Assembly: GCF_009856605.1 (NCBI RefSeq)
Contig: NZ_CP047242.1
Location: 6,313,768 to 6,377,767, forward strand
Length of the DNA: 64,000 nucleotides
Origin: Trichormus variabilis 0441
GTDB lineage: Bacteria > Cyanobacteriota > Cyanobacteriia > Cyanobacteriales > Nostocaceae
Reading direction: 5' to 3'
The notes beneath the pieces are model-generated. The model searched no databases. It had not been told where the DNA came from and saw only the letters and a program-made list of their open reading frames with translations. Each line of letters starts with the position of its first letter. Position 1 is the stretch's first letter. A program made the translations under genes and the position numbers. Shown here piece by piece: positions 39,092 to 48,565 of the stretch.

Positions 39092-39166
39092 TCTGAAGCG
39101 TTCAGACTGTTAAGTTACAGTCGTGACTTGTTGTAGAACGTCTTTGGAGGTGCGCGTTCTACAACA
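39092..39166 (-). promoter_or_regulatory. Three consecutive inverted repeats in the vnfH leader
   Basis: TCTGAA-GCG-TTCAGA (39092-39106), GACTGT-N6-ACAGTC (39105-39122) and TGTTGTAGAACG-N14-CGTTCTACAACA (39129-39140 with 39155-39166) are all perfect. They lie 47-121 bp upstream of the vnfH start and would form successive hairpins in its 5' leader, or serve as repressor sites. Confidence 0.6.
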
Positions 39167-39289
39167 CAAGGTGTGTAAATCCAAAACATATTCCTGTGTT
39201 AGTACAAGTATTTAGTCAAGCGATGTCTGAAGAGCAACCGCTTTGGGTGTAGAGAGGGGTGTAGGGATGTAGGGGTTTAGGGGATAATT

Positions 39290-39331
39290 TTCCCAGTCCC
39301 CAATCCCCAGTCCCCAATCCCCAGTCCCCAA
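39290..39331. repeat. Heptamer tandem repeat (CCCCAAT/CCCCAGT)
   Basis: About six 7-base units alternating AGTCCCC and AATCCCC, the same family as the 19-unit array at 55374-55506. It touches the 3' end of the VnfR-type gene. Confidence 0.85.
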
Positions 39332-39332
39332 T

Positions 39333-40466
39333 CTAAACCGTTGCTACAACTTCCCCAATTTTTGTAATGTCATAGCCACCGAGGACTTCTAGTTGCGAGT
39401 GAACCATGCGATGTCCCAAGGTACTCAACAATTGTTGTATAGGTGCTTCTTCTAAATATTCCTTCAGAATCACTAAATCATATCTTGATTGATGCAGAGG
39501 TACAAATCCTAAGCCAAAGGTAGCAGCGACGGATGCTGTACTAATACCTGCATCCACAAACCCTAGTGCGACGGCTTGGGCAACATCTTGATGGCTAGTG
39601 GCAATCTGCTCAAATCCTTTGACTGCTGCAAATGGTATGTGTTCTTGTTGCAGTTTTTGCTCTAAAAGCATTCGACTACCAGCACCAACTTCACGATTGA
39701 CGATGGTTGCTTGTGCTTCTACTACATCGTTTAGTGTTTTAAAACCCTTGGGATTACCCGATGGGACTATCAGCCCTTCTTCCCATAAACCTAGAGTTAC
39801 TAAAACAGCTTCCCTTCCTGCTAAGATTTCACGGGCAAACGGCACGTTATGTTCGTCAGTTTTGGGATCATATAGGTGCATCCCAGCAATGTGCGCTTCA
39901 CCTCTGCATAGACTTTGCAGGGCATCTATGCTGTTGGCAAAGGTAAAATGTACTCGCAGTTGTGGATGCCAGCGTTCGGTAGCTCTTGCCCAGAGTGCAA
40001 TTACAGGCGAGCAACCTGCAATCACTACTGTGTTATGCAGTGCGGCTAAGTTATCATCTAACAGCCTCACTTGCACTTTACCGCTTCCTGTTTGGCTCAC
40101 TCCTTCCCCATCTGCCGGAATCATATCTTGGCGAAAGGCATCTTTACCCAATAGGGGATAAGCGACCCATTGTCCGCCAACCCTTGCTAAACTCAGGCGT
40201 ATGGACTGATCTGCGGGTATGGGTTTTGTGAGGACTGCTTCAATTGTAGGTAAGTCTTGGTCTAGCCAGAATAGATCCTCAACTTGACAACCAAGTGCTT
40301 TAGCTATGCGTAGTGCGATCGCCACTGAGGGGGCATATTGTCCCGATTCCACACCACTAATGGTCTGACGAGTTACACTAGCAATGTTAGCCAAATCTTG
40401 CTGGCTCATCCCTAAGCGCGTTCTGATTGCTTTCAAGTTATTAAGGAGGCCACTATCCTGCTTCAT
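39333..40466 (-). CDS. vnfR: VnfR-type repressor: XRE HTH plus oxyanion-binding-like domain (copy 2)
   Basis: The 377-residue protein is a close paralogue of the one at 26178-27308 over its full length (shared LKAIRTRLGMSQQDLANIA against IKSIRTRLGMSQQDLANIA; VRLLDD, NTVVIAGC, HPQLRVH, IAGMHLYDP, ILKEYLEEAP). HTH at about 10-66, binding domain about 130-372 with NREVGAGSRMLL. It lies upstream of vnfH on the same strand with 287 bp between them. Two copies fit the described dual repressors VnfR1/VnfR2; which is which is not shown by the sequence. The ligand is presumably molybdate. Confidence 0.87.
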   Translation of the reverse strand: MKQDSGLLNNLKAIRTRLGMSQQDLANIASVTRQTISGVESGQYAPSVAIALRIAKALGCQVEDLFWLDQDLPTIEAVLTKPIPADQSIRLSLARVGGQWVAYPLLGKDAFRQDMIPADGEGVSQTGSGKVQVRLLDDNLAALHNTVVIAGCSPVIALWARATERWHPQLRVHFTFANSIDALQSLCRGEAHIAGMHLYDPKTDEHNVPFAREILAGREAVLVTLGLWEEGLIVPSGNPKGFKTLNDVVEAQATIVNREVGAGSRMLLEQKLQQEHIPFAAVKGFEQIATSHQDVAQAVALGFVDAGISTASVAATFGLGFVPLHQSRYDLVILKEYLEEAPIQQLLSTLGHRMVHSQLEVLGGYDITKIGEVVATV

Positions 40467-41105
40467 TGGCTTTTTATTTCTACTGTACTTTACGCAAAGC
40501 CGTGGCGGATTTACTTCTTTGACTTAGACAATAGTCGTGGGTTTGAGTTTACCCAATACTTTTGCTTTTTTGATTCCCTATAAGTAAAGCATAGCATACA
40601 AATCGCTAGTTTACTTGCGAGAGATAAAAATTTTTGACAAAATTTGCAGAAAGTTATCCAAACTCTTGTTTAGTAGGGGCTTTAGCCGGACGAATCAATT
40701 CAAAATCCAAAATAAAGACTCCAACCACATGGGGATTAGAGTTTTGTCAGTGGTCAGTGGTCAGTGGTTAGTGGCAAAGAGTTTATACCAGGAGTGCTTT
40801 GGTGTGTTTGGCAATGGATATGTATATCCTTTAATAATGCACTTGTTATTTGGTGCGATCGCTGGCATTATTGGCTCTGGTCTAATTATTGTGGACTAAA
40901 AAATATAAGCTTGGGGTGTAGATGGAACCTGAGTCTGTGCTTTTACAGATTCGTGAACAATAAATAATGCACTACTGGTAATTAAACCAAACAATGAAAA
41001 CGTCTTTAAAACAATTCCTCACACACACAAAGTTTGTAGTAAGCACTTTAGTGCTTAGAAATTTAGGAATAAAGTCCTTACTACCAACAGATTCAACTGC
41101 AAAAA
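40467..41105. other. Gene-free region with small repeats
   Basis: 639 bp without a supported gene. The first 130 bp should hold the promoter of the VnfR-type gene. A GTCAGTGGTCAGTGGTCAGTGG tandem lies at about 40745-40766 and a MITE-like palindrome around 41026-41090 (GTAGTAAG ... TTACTAC arms, ACTTTAGTGCTTA). A 94-codon frame through 40615-40899 is partly repeat-derived and not believed. Confidence 0.5.
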
Positions 41106-41882
41106 TTAATTAAATTGGCGGCGGCTTCTCCGCAATTTTCTAGTCATTAAACCTGATGCAATCAGCAGCGATAAACCTGATATTGTGGGTTCTGGGACTT
41201 GAGTAATTACTAATGAGAGGTTATCAGCATAAGAGTCGTTGACTCGACCTCCTGTATGATTGGCATTTAGAACTACATTAATTTGACGTGTTCCGGCAGG
41301 AACAAAACCATTAGTTCCTCGCAAAAATAACCCTGTAACGTTATTTCTTTCGGCTGCATTTGGCGCAGAAATATTAGCAATTCCTAGAGATTGGTTTGTC
41401 TGCCCAAGGAAAGTAATATTGAGTGTTGCAATATCGTCATCATCATCATATCCACCTAACCAACCACTCAAATCAAAAACTGCTTTACCTGCATCAATTA
41501 CTGAAGCAATACTATTGACATCAATAGATTGGGAAGCACTAGATGAGGCTCTACTAGCACCACCAAAAAAGAGATTTTTACCTCTGTCATCTGGGCCAGG
41601 AACATTAACATCTGGTAGGTTAACTCTCACGACATTACCAAGGCCATTAGTAAATTCAAAGCCTGTTGCTCCATATTCCAACACACTAAAATTACCAGTT
41701 GTAGTCCAACCTGGAATCAAGGGAATGTCAGCACCGACTGCATTACCTATGGAGTCTCCTAATCCTTGCTCTGCATCACCATTGATAATTAAATTTTGAC
41801 CTAGTGTGGCAGCATGAGTAGGTTGAGCCAGTAAAAAACTAGATGCTAATCCGGCTATTAAAGAAAGACTAATTTTGTTCAT
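41106..41882 (-). CDS. PEP-CTERM sorted extracellular protein
   Basis: The 258-residue protein has a signal peptide (MNKISLSLIAGLASSFLLAQ, cleavage near THA) and a C-terminal sorting tag: VPEPTISGLSLLIASGL followed by basic TRKLRRSRR. PEP-CTERM tags are processed by an exosortase at the cell envelope. The middle has an acidic YDDDDDIATLNI stretch and beta-rich repeats. It begins 81 bp after the ModA/PEP-CTERM gene on the same strand, so it is likely cotranscribed. The start at 41882 is preferred to GTG 41918 for signal peptide shape. Function unknown; probably surface or biofilm related. Confidence 0.88.
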   Translation of the reverse strand: MNKISLSLIAGLASSFLLAQPTHAATLGQNLIINGDAEQGLGDSIGNAVGADIPLIPGWTTTGNFSVLEYGATGFEFTNGLGNVVRVNLPDVNVPGPDDRGKNLFFGGASRASSSASQSIDVNSIASVIDAGKAVFDLSGWLGGYDDDDDIATLNITFLGQTNQSLGIANISAPNAAERNNVTGLFLRGTNGFVPAGTRQINVVLNANHTGGRVNDSYADNLSLVITQVPEPTISGLSLLIASGLMTRKLRRSRRQFN

Positions 41883-41963
41883 GTTTTGTGAGATTTTTTT
41901 CAAGATAATTTGATTCACAGTCGCGTCTTTGTGAAATTGATAGTTTCTCTATACAAGCGATAG

Positions 41964-42908
41964 TTAAACTTTGGTAGTTGCTGTTGATTTTCTGCTATGA
42001 GATAACTTTTTCTGAACAGCAAAAGCCACACTTAAGGCTAATAAAGTTCCATACGCACCTTGATGTTCAGGAATAGAAGTTGAAGGAGTGCCAAATCCAT
42101 ATTTTGCTAGGATGGCTTGCCCTTTTGATGAGAGGATATATGCAGCTAATTTCTCTCCGTCGGGATCTGCATTTTTAATTACAGTCAAACCATAATCAGC
42201 CTTTGTGGCTAAATAATTCGGTAACTCTACTATTTGTAAATCTTTACCTGCTTCTAGTTCTTGAGCAGTTTTACCACTGGTGTAATAAGCTAAAAAGATA
42301 TCTGCAAGGGGATTGGTTTTGAGGAAATAGACGAGATTATTTTCTCCGGTGGGAACTGAGGGTGCAGAGGGATTCCCACCTACTAATTGCAAGGCTTTAG
42401 TTTTGAGAGTTTGCGAACTACCTGGTTTAATGGCATCAGCTTTATCAAATATCTGCCAGGCGTAGTCTCCAGAAGGGTCAGCTAATGGTGTTGATGTGCC
42501 TACCTTGATGATTGGATCGAGTAAGAATTCTAAGATATTATCTGATGTGACACCAGTTAACCCTGGTCTGACAATAGCAACCATACGATTGCTAGTAAAA
42601 TTCTGTCCAGAATTACTCAAACCTTTTTGAAATAGTTGTTGGGGATTTCCTAAATCAGCACTGGCAAAGACATCTGCGGTTTTTACATTGCTAGATAATT
42701 CATCCTCTATTTTGACTCTTGTTAAACCTGAAGGGCCAAAATAAGTCTCTACAGTGATGCCATAATCTGCTGTAAAAGCTTGTGCTACTTCCGTCAGGCT
42801 ATTCCGCAAACTACCAGCACCATATAAAGTGACGGCAGATACTGGGGTTGGTAATGTAACATTGACAGCAAAGGCCATCAATGAAAAGGCACAAAACTGC
42901 TTTTTCAT
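41964..42908 (-). CDS. ModA-family oxyanion-binding protein with PEP-CTERM-like C terminus
   Basis: The 314-residue protein has a signal peptide (MKKQFCAFSLMAFAVNVTLP), then a ModA-type core: VTLYGAGSLRNSLTEVAQAF, GPSGLTRVKIEDE, ADVFASADLGNPQQL, FTSNRMVAIVRPG, and SSKGQAILAKYGFG. Unusually, the core is followed by IPEHQGAYGTLLALSVAFAV and KKLSHSRKS, a PEP-CTERM-like anchor (Pro-Glu, hydrophobic helix, basic end). No ModB/ModC permease or ATPase is adjacent. Its core is related to the cytosolic protein at 8604. A palindrome (43042-43060) sits in its promoter region, shared with the divergent porin gene. It may hold oxyanion or another ligand at the surface. Confidence 0.85.
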   Translation of the reverse strand: MKKQFCAFSLMAFAVNVTLPTPVSAVTLYGAGSLRNSLTEVAQAFTADYGITVETYFGPSGLTRVKIEDELSSNVKTADVFASADLGNPQQLFQKGLSNSGQNFTSNRMVAIVRPGLTGVTSDNILEFLLDPIIKVGTSTPLADPSGDYAWQIFDKADAIKPGSSQTLKTKALQLVGGNPSAPSVPTGENNLVYFLKTNPLADIFLAYYTSGKTAQELEAGKDLQIVELPNYLATKADYGLTVIKNADPDGEKLAAYILSSKGQAILAKYGFGTPSTSIPEHQGAYGTLLALSVAFAVQKKLSHSRKSTATTKV

Positions 42909-43041
42909 GGTTGGTATATAATCACGCAATATTCATAACTACTGCTTGATTATCTGGTGAATTACACTCAAGTAGTAATTAATTAGAGATTGAAAGCCTC
43001 ATCTGGAAAGGAACACTGGTCATTTAACAGACAACAATACA

Positions 43042-43060
43042 TTACCAACGTAATTGGTAA
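43042..43060. promoter_or_regulatory. Palindrome TTACCAA-N5-TTGGTAA, site 1
   Basis: Perfect 7-bp arms with a 5-base spacer (CGTAA), in the divergent promoter region between the ModA/PEP-CTERM gene and the porin. The same motif occurs at 47581-47599 and 49593-49611. Candidate operator for an unknown dimeric regulator. Confidence 0.65.
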
Positions 43061-43222
43061 AAATCAATCCATTAAGTCAGGGAATAGCAACAATTGAGCG
43101 ATCGCCTCAAAAATATCTCTCTATAAAAATTAGTAGCAAAAAGTACTTTTTACAGTTAATAATGTATATTAACTTATTTTATACCAACTAGATTGGTAGC
43201 AAGTTGTTCAGGTGTGAGGCAA

Positions 43223-44968
43223 ATGTTTAACATCGTATGTAAGTCTTTGTTTATAGCTCCCGTACTGCTGGGAGTGAATGTGTTAATGGCTCAAGTTGTA
43301 TCAGCATCTCCGGTAGCAGGAGACGTTGAAACACAACAAGAAGCGGATGATAACTCATCAATCACTCAGGTGACATCTGTTTCGCAACTATCTGATGTGC
43401 AACCGACAGACTGGGCTTTTCAAGCTTTACAATCTTTAGTTGAGCGTTATGGTTGTATTGCTGGATATCCCGACAGCAGCTTTCGGGGTAATCGCGCCAT
43501 AACTCGCTATGAGTTTGCTGCTGGTTTGAATGCTTGCTTGAATCGGATTAACGAACTGATTGGGACAAGTACGGCGGATTTAGTCACAAAAGAAGATTTA
43601 GCCACACTACAAAGACTGCAAGAAGAGTTTGCCGAAGGACTAGCAGAACTGCGGGGAAGGGTAGATGGACTAGAAGGGCGTACAGCCATCTTAGAAAGTC
43701 AACAATTTTCTACCACTACCAAGTTGAATGCAGAGGTAATTCTTACTGTTGGTAGTGTGTTTGGTGGAGATAGAGCGTTAAACTCTGACCAATGGCGAAC
43801 CATAAATGCACAGCCTGCTGGTACTGCACGGGAGAATGCTAAAAATAGTGCCTATGGAGCCGCAGGAAGGAATCTGCAAGATAATGCTATTTTAAGCGAT
43901 CGCGTCCGCTTGAATTTAGTCTCTAGTTTCACTGGCAAAGACCGCTTGTTTGCTCGGCTAGAAGCAAACAACACTACCGCATTTAATGCTCCAGTGACAG
44001 GCACTAATATGAGTCGTCTGGGGTGGGATGCAACTGGTAACTTAGATAACAGTGTTCAATTAGGCAAGCTATTTTACCGCTTTCCTGTAGGTGATAAACT
44101 CAACATCATTATTGATGCCATTGGTGGAGAATTTTACGATAACTTCAATACGATCAATCCCCTGTTAGCATCAGCTCCTACCGGTGCAGTATCCCGTTTT
44201 GGTCGCTTCTCGCCTATTTACCGAGCGAGTAACACTGGTTCTGCTAGCAATACCGGTTCAGGAATTAGCGCCATATTTCAATTGAGTAATGCTGTGACTT
44301 TCTCGGCGGGATATCTAGCCAGACGAGGCAGTGAGCCGACACCCGGTAGAGGTTTATTTGATGGTAGTTATGGAGCCTTGGCGCAGTTAGAATTTCAACC
44401 AAACACAAACTTAACCCTGGGTTTGAGCTATGCTCACTCCTACTTTAGTGGTGAAGCCGGGGATGTTACCGTTTCCGGCGCTTATGGTAGTGCTTTCGCT
44501 AATACCCCGTTTGGTTCTGCGGTGTCTACTTCCGCCAATTATTATGGTTTACAAACGAGTTACCGTTTCAATCCCCAGTTTATAGTCTCTGGATGGGTCG
44601 GATATACCCAAGCTATAGCCGAAGCCAGTTCCGGTACTACAGTCAACCGTGGTGATCAAGCAGATATTTGGAACTGGGCAGTAACTTTAGCTTTCCCCGA
44701 TTTGGGGAAAAAGGGGAATTTGGGTGGTTTAATTTTTGGACAACCGCCAAGAGTTACCAGTAATGACTTTGGCCCCGCTAATTTGACTGCTACCAGCGCT
44801 CGGCGTGAAGATACAGATACATCTTTCCATGTGGAGGCTTTGTATCGCTACCAACTGAACAATAATATCTCGATTACACCAGGGTTAATTGTCATATTTA
44901 ACCCAGAAAATAACAGCAACAACGATACTATCTATACCGGTGTTGTTCGCACTACGTTTAGATTTTAG
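43223..44968 (+). CDS. SLH-domain outer-membrane porin (cyanobacterial iron-uptake porin/OprB type)
   Basis: The 581-residue protein has a signal peptide (MFNIVCKSLFIAPVLLGVNV), an S-layer homology domain (about 65-120: VQPTDWAFQALQSLVERYG, FRGNRAITRYEFAAGL), a coiled coil (about 125-170: LQRLQEEFAEGLAELRGRVD) and a beta-barrel ending in aromatic TGVVRTTFRF, as outer-membrane proteins do. The SLH part binds pyruvylated peptidoglycan-linked polymer. Such porins pass small ions and nutrients. ATG 43223 is preferred to TTG 43193. It is divergent from the ModA/PEP-CTERM gene and shares a regulatory region with the palindrome, which fits a role in oxyanion or metal entry. Confidence 0.9.
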   Translation: MFNIVCKSLFIAPVLLGVNVLMAQVVSASPVAGDVETQQEADDNSSITQVTSVSQLSDVQPTDWAFQALQSLVERYGCIAGYPDSSFRGNRAITRYEFAAGLNACLNRINELIGTSTADLVTKEDLATLQRLQEEFAEGLAELRGRVDGLEGRTAILESQQFSTTTKLNAEVILTVGSVFGGDRALNSDQWRTINAQPAGTARENAKNSAYGAAGRNLQDNAILSDRVRLNLVSSFTGKDRLFARLEANNTTAFNAPVTGTNMSRLGWDATGNLDNSVQLGKLFYRFPVGDKLNIIIDAIGGEFYDNFNTINPLLASAPTGAVSRFGRFSPIYRASNTGSASNTGSGISAIFQLSNAVTFSAGYLARRGSEPTPGRGLFDGSYGALAQLEFQPNTNLTLGLSYAHSYFSGEAGDVTVSGAYGSAFANTPFGSAVSTSANYYGLQTSYRFNPQFIVSGWVGYTQAIAEASSGTTVNRGDQADIWNWAVTLAFPDLGKKGNLGGLIFGQPPRVTSNDFGPANLTATSARREDTDTSFHVEALYRYQLNNNISITPGLIVIFNPENNSNNDTIYTGVVRTTFRF

Positions 44969-45482
44969 GAACTGGCTAGCAACTTAGTGTTGAGTATTGA
45001 TACCAATTCTCTATGAAGTTGCGCCAGATAAATGATGTAGAGACGTTTCATGCAACGTCTCTACAGTAAAGAATAAAGTGCATCTATGGCTACGTCAGGC
45101 AAGCTACATCAAGAAACGGTATGAGCGAATAAAAATTACTCAACACTTTTTATTTATTTGAATAGCAATCCAGAATTGGTCGTAAATTCAAGGGTTCAAC
45201 ACCCCTCTCTTACAAGGTTCTGTGACGCTCTCTACGAGACGCTAAAAGCGAACGCAGACTCGCTACCGCTACGCTAACGCCGGAAACTGACGCACCCTGC
45301 GGGATCTTGCTACAGACTTTGCGCTAAGTCTACACGTAGTGTCAGTTAAGTTGGGATTTAAATCACCAACTCCAACCGTCTTTAATTTTGAATTTTGTAG
45401 CTTTAGCTTCCCGTAGGGTATTTTGAATTTTGAATTGTTAATAATGATTGTATTTTGAGTTTTGAATTATTAGCGGTAGAAT
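44969..45482. other. Gene-free region with short repeats
   Basis: 514 bp without a gene. It holds the palindrome GTAGAGACGTTTCATGCAAC continuing GTCTCTAC (45038-45065), and a cluster of short repeats (45220-45345: CTCTACGAGACGC, CTCGCTACCGCTACGC, CGCACCCTGCGGGATC). TTTTGAATTTTGAATT units lie just before the subtilase gene. Confidence 0.55.
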
Positions 45483-47366
45483 ATGCAAGTTAAATTTACT
45501 CCAATAAATAACAATATTATTCATGGAGTTACTAGCAATGGTAACTCTTTTCCAGAACATAATGATGCTTATAGCTCTGAACTCAGGATTGACGATATAT
45601 TAAGCTCAAACTTTCATAGTAGTTTTTCAACTCAGCAAGATAATACATTATTGTCGGCAACTGTCTCAAATACTAATACTCATCTCACTGCTCAAACAAT
45701 TGATGTTACATCTAGTCAACCAGACTTAATCATCCAAAATGCTGTAGTTCCTAGTACAGCATCAATTGGAACTACTATCCAAGTAAACTATGTAGTTAAG
45801 AACCAAGGCTCGGAGAATACTTTCTCTAGCTATACTATGTTTTTCTTATCGAGAGATAGAAATGTGAGTGATGATGATTATTACTTAGGTTCAGACTATG
45901 TTGACGGTATTGCAGCAGGCGCTTACAGTTCAGAATCAAGCACACTCAGAATTGATAATGGTATTGTCGCTGGTAGCTATTATTTATTGTGCCAAGCTGA
46001 TGGCAATGGAGATTTTATTGAAAGTAATGAAACCAACAACATTTTAGCGACAGCCATCAATATTAATCTGATTCAGACAGATTTAGTTGTTCAGAATCCT
46101 GTAGCACCTAGTTCAGTAACTGTTGGGTATAGCTTTAGAATTAGTTATCGAGTTAAAAACCAGAGTGTGGGTAATGCTTTTCCTAGCTCTACGATGTTTT
46201 ATATATCTAAAGATAAAACTATCAGCAATGATGATCTATATTTAGGTTCCCAGGATGTTGGTAGTATTCCAGCAGGTGCTTATAGTTCACAAACAACTTC
46301 ACTGAGGATTGTGAATAATATCACCGCAGGTAAATATTATCTGCTGTACAAAGCTGATGGTAACAACAATTTGATTGAAACCAATGAAGGCAATAACATT
46401 GTTGCTAAAGCTATCAACATCAAGAATAGTTTTCGCTCTACCAATGGTTATGGCTTAATTAATGCCGCCGCCGCAGTAGCTCAAGCCTTAGGTCAGACAA
46501 CCTTTGGTGATGTTGTTAATTTAGGTGGTAACAATTGGGGTGCAGACCTCATTAACGCACCAGAAGTCTGGGCAAAAGGATATACAGGTCAAGGAATTAC
46601 TGTCGCTGTTGTAGATGGTGGGGTTGACCGCAACCATACCGATTTGAGCAGTAATATCTGGAAAAATCTTAAAGAAATTGCTGGTAACGGTAAGGATGAT
46701 GATGGCAATGGCTATATTGATGATGTTTACGGCTGGAACTTTGTTGACAACAACAACAATACCTTAGACAAAAATGGACATGGGACTCATGTAGCTGGGA
46801 CTATTGCCGGGGTAAGAAATAGCTTTGGTGTTACAGGTATTGCCTATAATGCCAAGATTATGCCAGTGAAGGTTTTGGCTGATAATGGTTCAGGTGCTGA
46901 TAATGCTATCGCTCAAGGTATTCGTTATGCGGCAAACAATGGAGCCAATGTGATTAACTTGAGTTTAGGTAAAGAGCAACCTAGTATTAATATCCAATCG
47001 GCTATTCAATATGCTAGCAGCAAAGGCGCGATCGTGGTTATGGCAGCAGGAAACGGTGGTCAGCTAACACCATACTACCCTGCTAGATATGCCACAGACT
47101 GGGGGCTAGCGGTAGGCGCAGTTGATAAGTCTGGAATTATGGCTAGCTTCTCTAACCTCGCCGGAAATGAGCTATTGAGCTATGTCACAGCCCCTGGTGT
47201 TGGTATTTATTCGACACTTCCTGGTAACAAATATGCTTCTTGGAATGGAACATCTATGTCCACTCCTTATGTTGCTGGGGTAGTCGCTTTGATGCTGAGT
47301 GCTAATAAAAATTTAACTGATTCCCTCGTGCGTCAAATCCTTACATCTACCGCAGCCAATAGATAA
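45483..47366 (+). CDS. Subtilisin-like serine protease with two CARDB domains
   Basis: The 627-residue protein has about 70 unstructured N-terminal residues, two CARDB-type beta domains (about 78-195 and 198-312; each starts PDLIIQN or TDLVVQN and ends NETNNI/NEGNNI), then an S8 protease domain. The catalytic triad is D378 (VAVVDGGVD), H433 (GHGTHVAG) and S591 (NGTSMSTPYVAG). A calcium-binding-like DDDGNGYIDDVYG is present. No classical signal peptide exists, which suggests another secretion route or an unannotated start. The reverse order, CARDB before protease, suits a cell-surface or secreted enzyme. Target unknown. Confidence 0.9.
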   Translation: MQVKFTPINNNIIHGVTSNGNSFPEHNDAYSSELRIDDILSSNFHSSFSTQQDNTLLSATVSNTNTHLTAQTIDVTSSQPDLIIQNAVVPSTASIGTTIQVNYVVKNQGSENTFSSYTMFFLSRDRNVSDDDYYLGSDYVDGIAAGAYSSESSTLRIDNGIVAGSYYLLCQADGNGDFIESNETNNILATAININLIQTDLVVQNPVAPSSVTVGYSFRISYRVKNQSVGNAFPSSTMFYISKDKTISNDDLYLGSQDVGSIPAGAYSSQTTSLRIVNNITAGKYYLLYKADGNNNLIETNEGNNIVAKAINIKNSFRSTNGYGLINAAAAVAQALGQTTFGDVVNLGGNNWGADLINAPEVWAKGYTGQGITVAVVDGGVDRNHTDLSSNIWKNLKEIAGNGKDDDGNGYIDDVYGWNFVDNNNNTLDKNGHGTHVAGTIAGVRNSFGVTGIAYNAKIMPVKVLADNGSGADNAIAQGIRYAANNGANVINLSLGKEQPSINIQSAIQYASSKGAIVVMAAGNGGQLTPYYPARYATDWGLAVGAVDKSGIMASFSNLAGNELLSYVTAPGVGIYSTLPGNKYASWNGTSMSTPYVAGVVALMLSANKNLTDSLVRQILTSTAANR

Positions 47367-47733
47367 AAAGGAGTCAGAAAACTGGAGTCAGAATTCAGAA
47401 TACTCCACCCATAAAGGGATAGAGTTTACATAAGGAAAAAGTCTCAGATTTGTTTCCCCCACGTTTGCGTAGCGGACGCACCAGAGGGGCGAGGTTTTAA
47501 CCAATATTCATCCGCCAGTCGCACAGAATTAATACTGAATTCTGGCTCCTGACTCCTGAATTCTGTTTGATAAACTTTTTTTACCAAAATTTTTGGTAAA
47601 GTCTAGCTTTAGTAGCTTTGCCATTTTTAGTATAAAAAATTACTTTTAAAATAAAGTTGATTACATATCTTTTGAGGGGCGAATATATTGCGCCCCTACC
47701 TGTTCACCTTATTCAAATGCAATCACATAAGAA
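47367..47733. other. Convergent intergenic region with a palindrome
   Basis: 367 bp between the ends of the subtilase and PEP-CTERM genes. It contains GAATTCTGGCTCCTGACTCC-type repeats (47375-47400, 47530-47570), a short repeat CGTTTGCGTAGCGGACGCAC at about 47463-47482, and the second TTACCAA-N5-TTGGTAA palindrome at 47581-47599. No gene or clear terminator. Confidence 0.55.
47581..47599. promoter_or_regulatory. Palindrome TTACCAA-N5-TTGGTAA, site 2
   Basis: Perfect 7-bp arms, spacer AATTT; arms extend outward as TTTACCAAAA/TTTTGGTAAA. It lies between two convergent gene ends, so its target is unclear (unknown short transcript, or the region's chromatin or terminator function). Confidence 0.5.
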
Positions 47734-48477
47734 TCAAACAAGCTCAAATTGGGACTTACCACTACTAGCCAAACGGTTTTTTCTATGACGCATTCCCATC
47801 ATAGTTACAACGGCTAGTCCAGCCATGATTGATGGTTCAGGTACAGAAGTAGATTGTTGACCGTCATCATTAATCCGAACGACGCTGATATTATCGATGT
47901 TGTACCAAGCTTTTTGTTGGAAACTGGCAAACTTTAACTCTGTGATTTTTGAGGTGGCTATAAAATCTAGTGTGTATTGCGTAAAATCTTGGAATGGAAT
48001 ATCACTTCTTTCCTCTACCAAGTTACCGCCTATATATGTCCGAAAAGTGCTTAAGTTCTCCTCATCTGAGTTAGCTAAGTAGTAGGTCAATCGATATCTT
48101 TGATTCTTCTTGGTGTTCAAGTTTTGGGATATGTAAGTAAAGTCGGCTGATGCTGCCATACGTACACTTCTAGAATAATCAGATTCCCTATCGACGGTAT
48201 AATTCTCTAGATAAGTGGTGTAGAAAGTTTCATTTTGCGTACTATTGAACCATCCTCTAATAAAAGGATTAGCACGAGTAGGGTCGTTAGGATTCAATAG
48301 TTCATTGGGGTCACAGACGTTTTGTGGACAGTATGTAAAGTCGCCATTCTGCACAATATTTCCTAACTTGGCAGCTTGTGCCTGAGAAGTATAACCACCT
48401 ATGCCTACAGCAGTACTGACAAAAGCACTGGTAATAGTTAGTAACAAATGTTTGAAAGTTTTGTTGGTCGATTTCAT
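47734..48477 (-). CDS. PEP-CTERM sorted extracellular protein
   Basis: The 247-residue protein starts at ATG 48477 (MKSTNKTFKHLLLTITSAF) after CGGAG with a signal peptide ending near AQA, and ends with VPEPSIMAGLAVVTMMGMRH plus RKNR, a PEP-CTERM tag. The core (GNIVQNGDFTYCPQNVC, RYRLTYYLANSDEEN, WYNIDNISVV) resembles carbohydrate-binding-module-like jelly rolls used in surface proteins. It begins 88 bp after the third ModA-like gene and on the same strand, so a ModA-like plus PEP-CTERM gene order is seen twice in this island. Confidence 0.88.
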   Translation of the reverse strand: MKSTNKTFKHLLLTITSAFVSTAVGIGGYTSQAQAAKLGNIVQNGDFTYCPQNVCDPNELLNPNDPTRANPFIRGWFNSTQNETFYTTYLENYTVDRESDYSRSVRMAASADFTYISQNLNTKKNQRYRLTYYLANSDEENLSTFRTYIGGNLVEERSDIPFQDFTQYTLDFIATSKITELKFASFQQKAWYNIDNISVVRINDDGQQSTSVPEPSIMAGLAVVTMMGMRHRKNRLASSGKSQFELV

Positions 48478-48565
48478 GAAAAATTTCTCCGAATCTGGCT
48501 GAAAGATCATAGATATTTCTGGAAGCGAATTATCGATAGGATCGGTGGTATCCATTACCTATGAT

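Noticed and set aside
40615..40899. 94-codon frame downstream of the second VnfR-type gene
   Set aside because: Its middle is the GTCAGTGG tandem repeat and it has no ribosome binding site or recognised domain.
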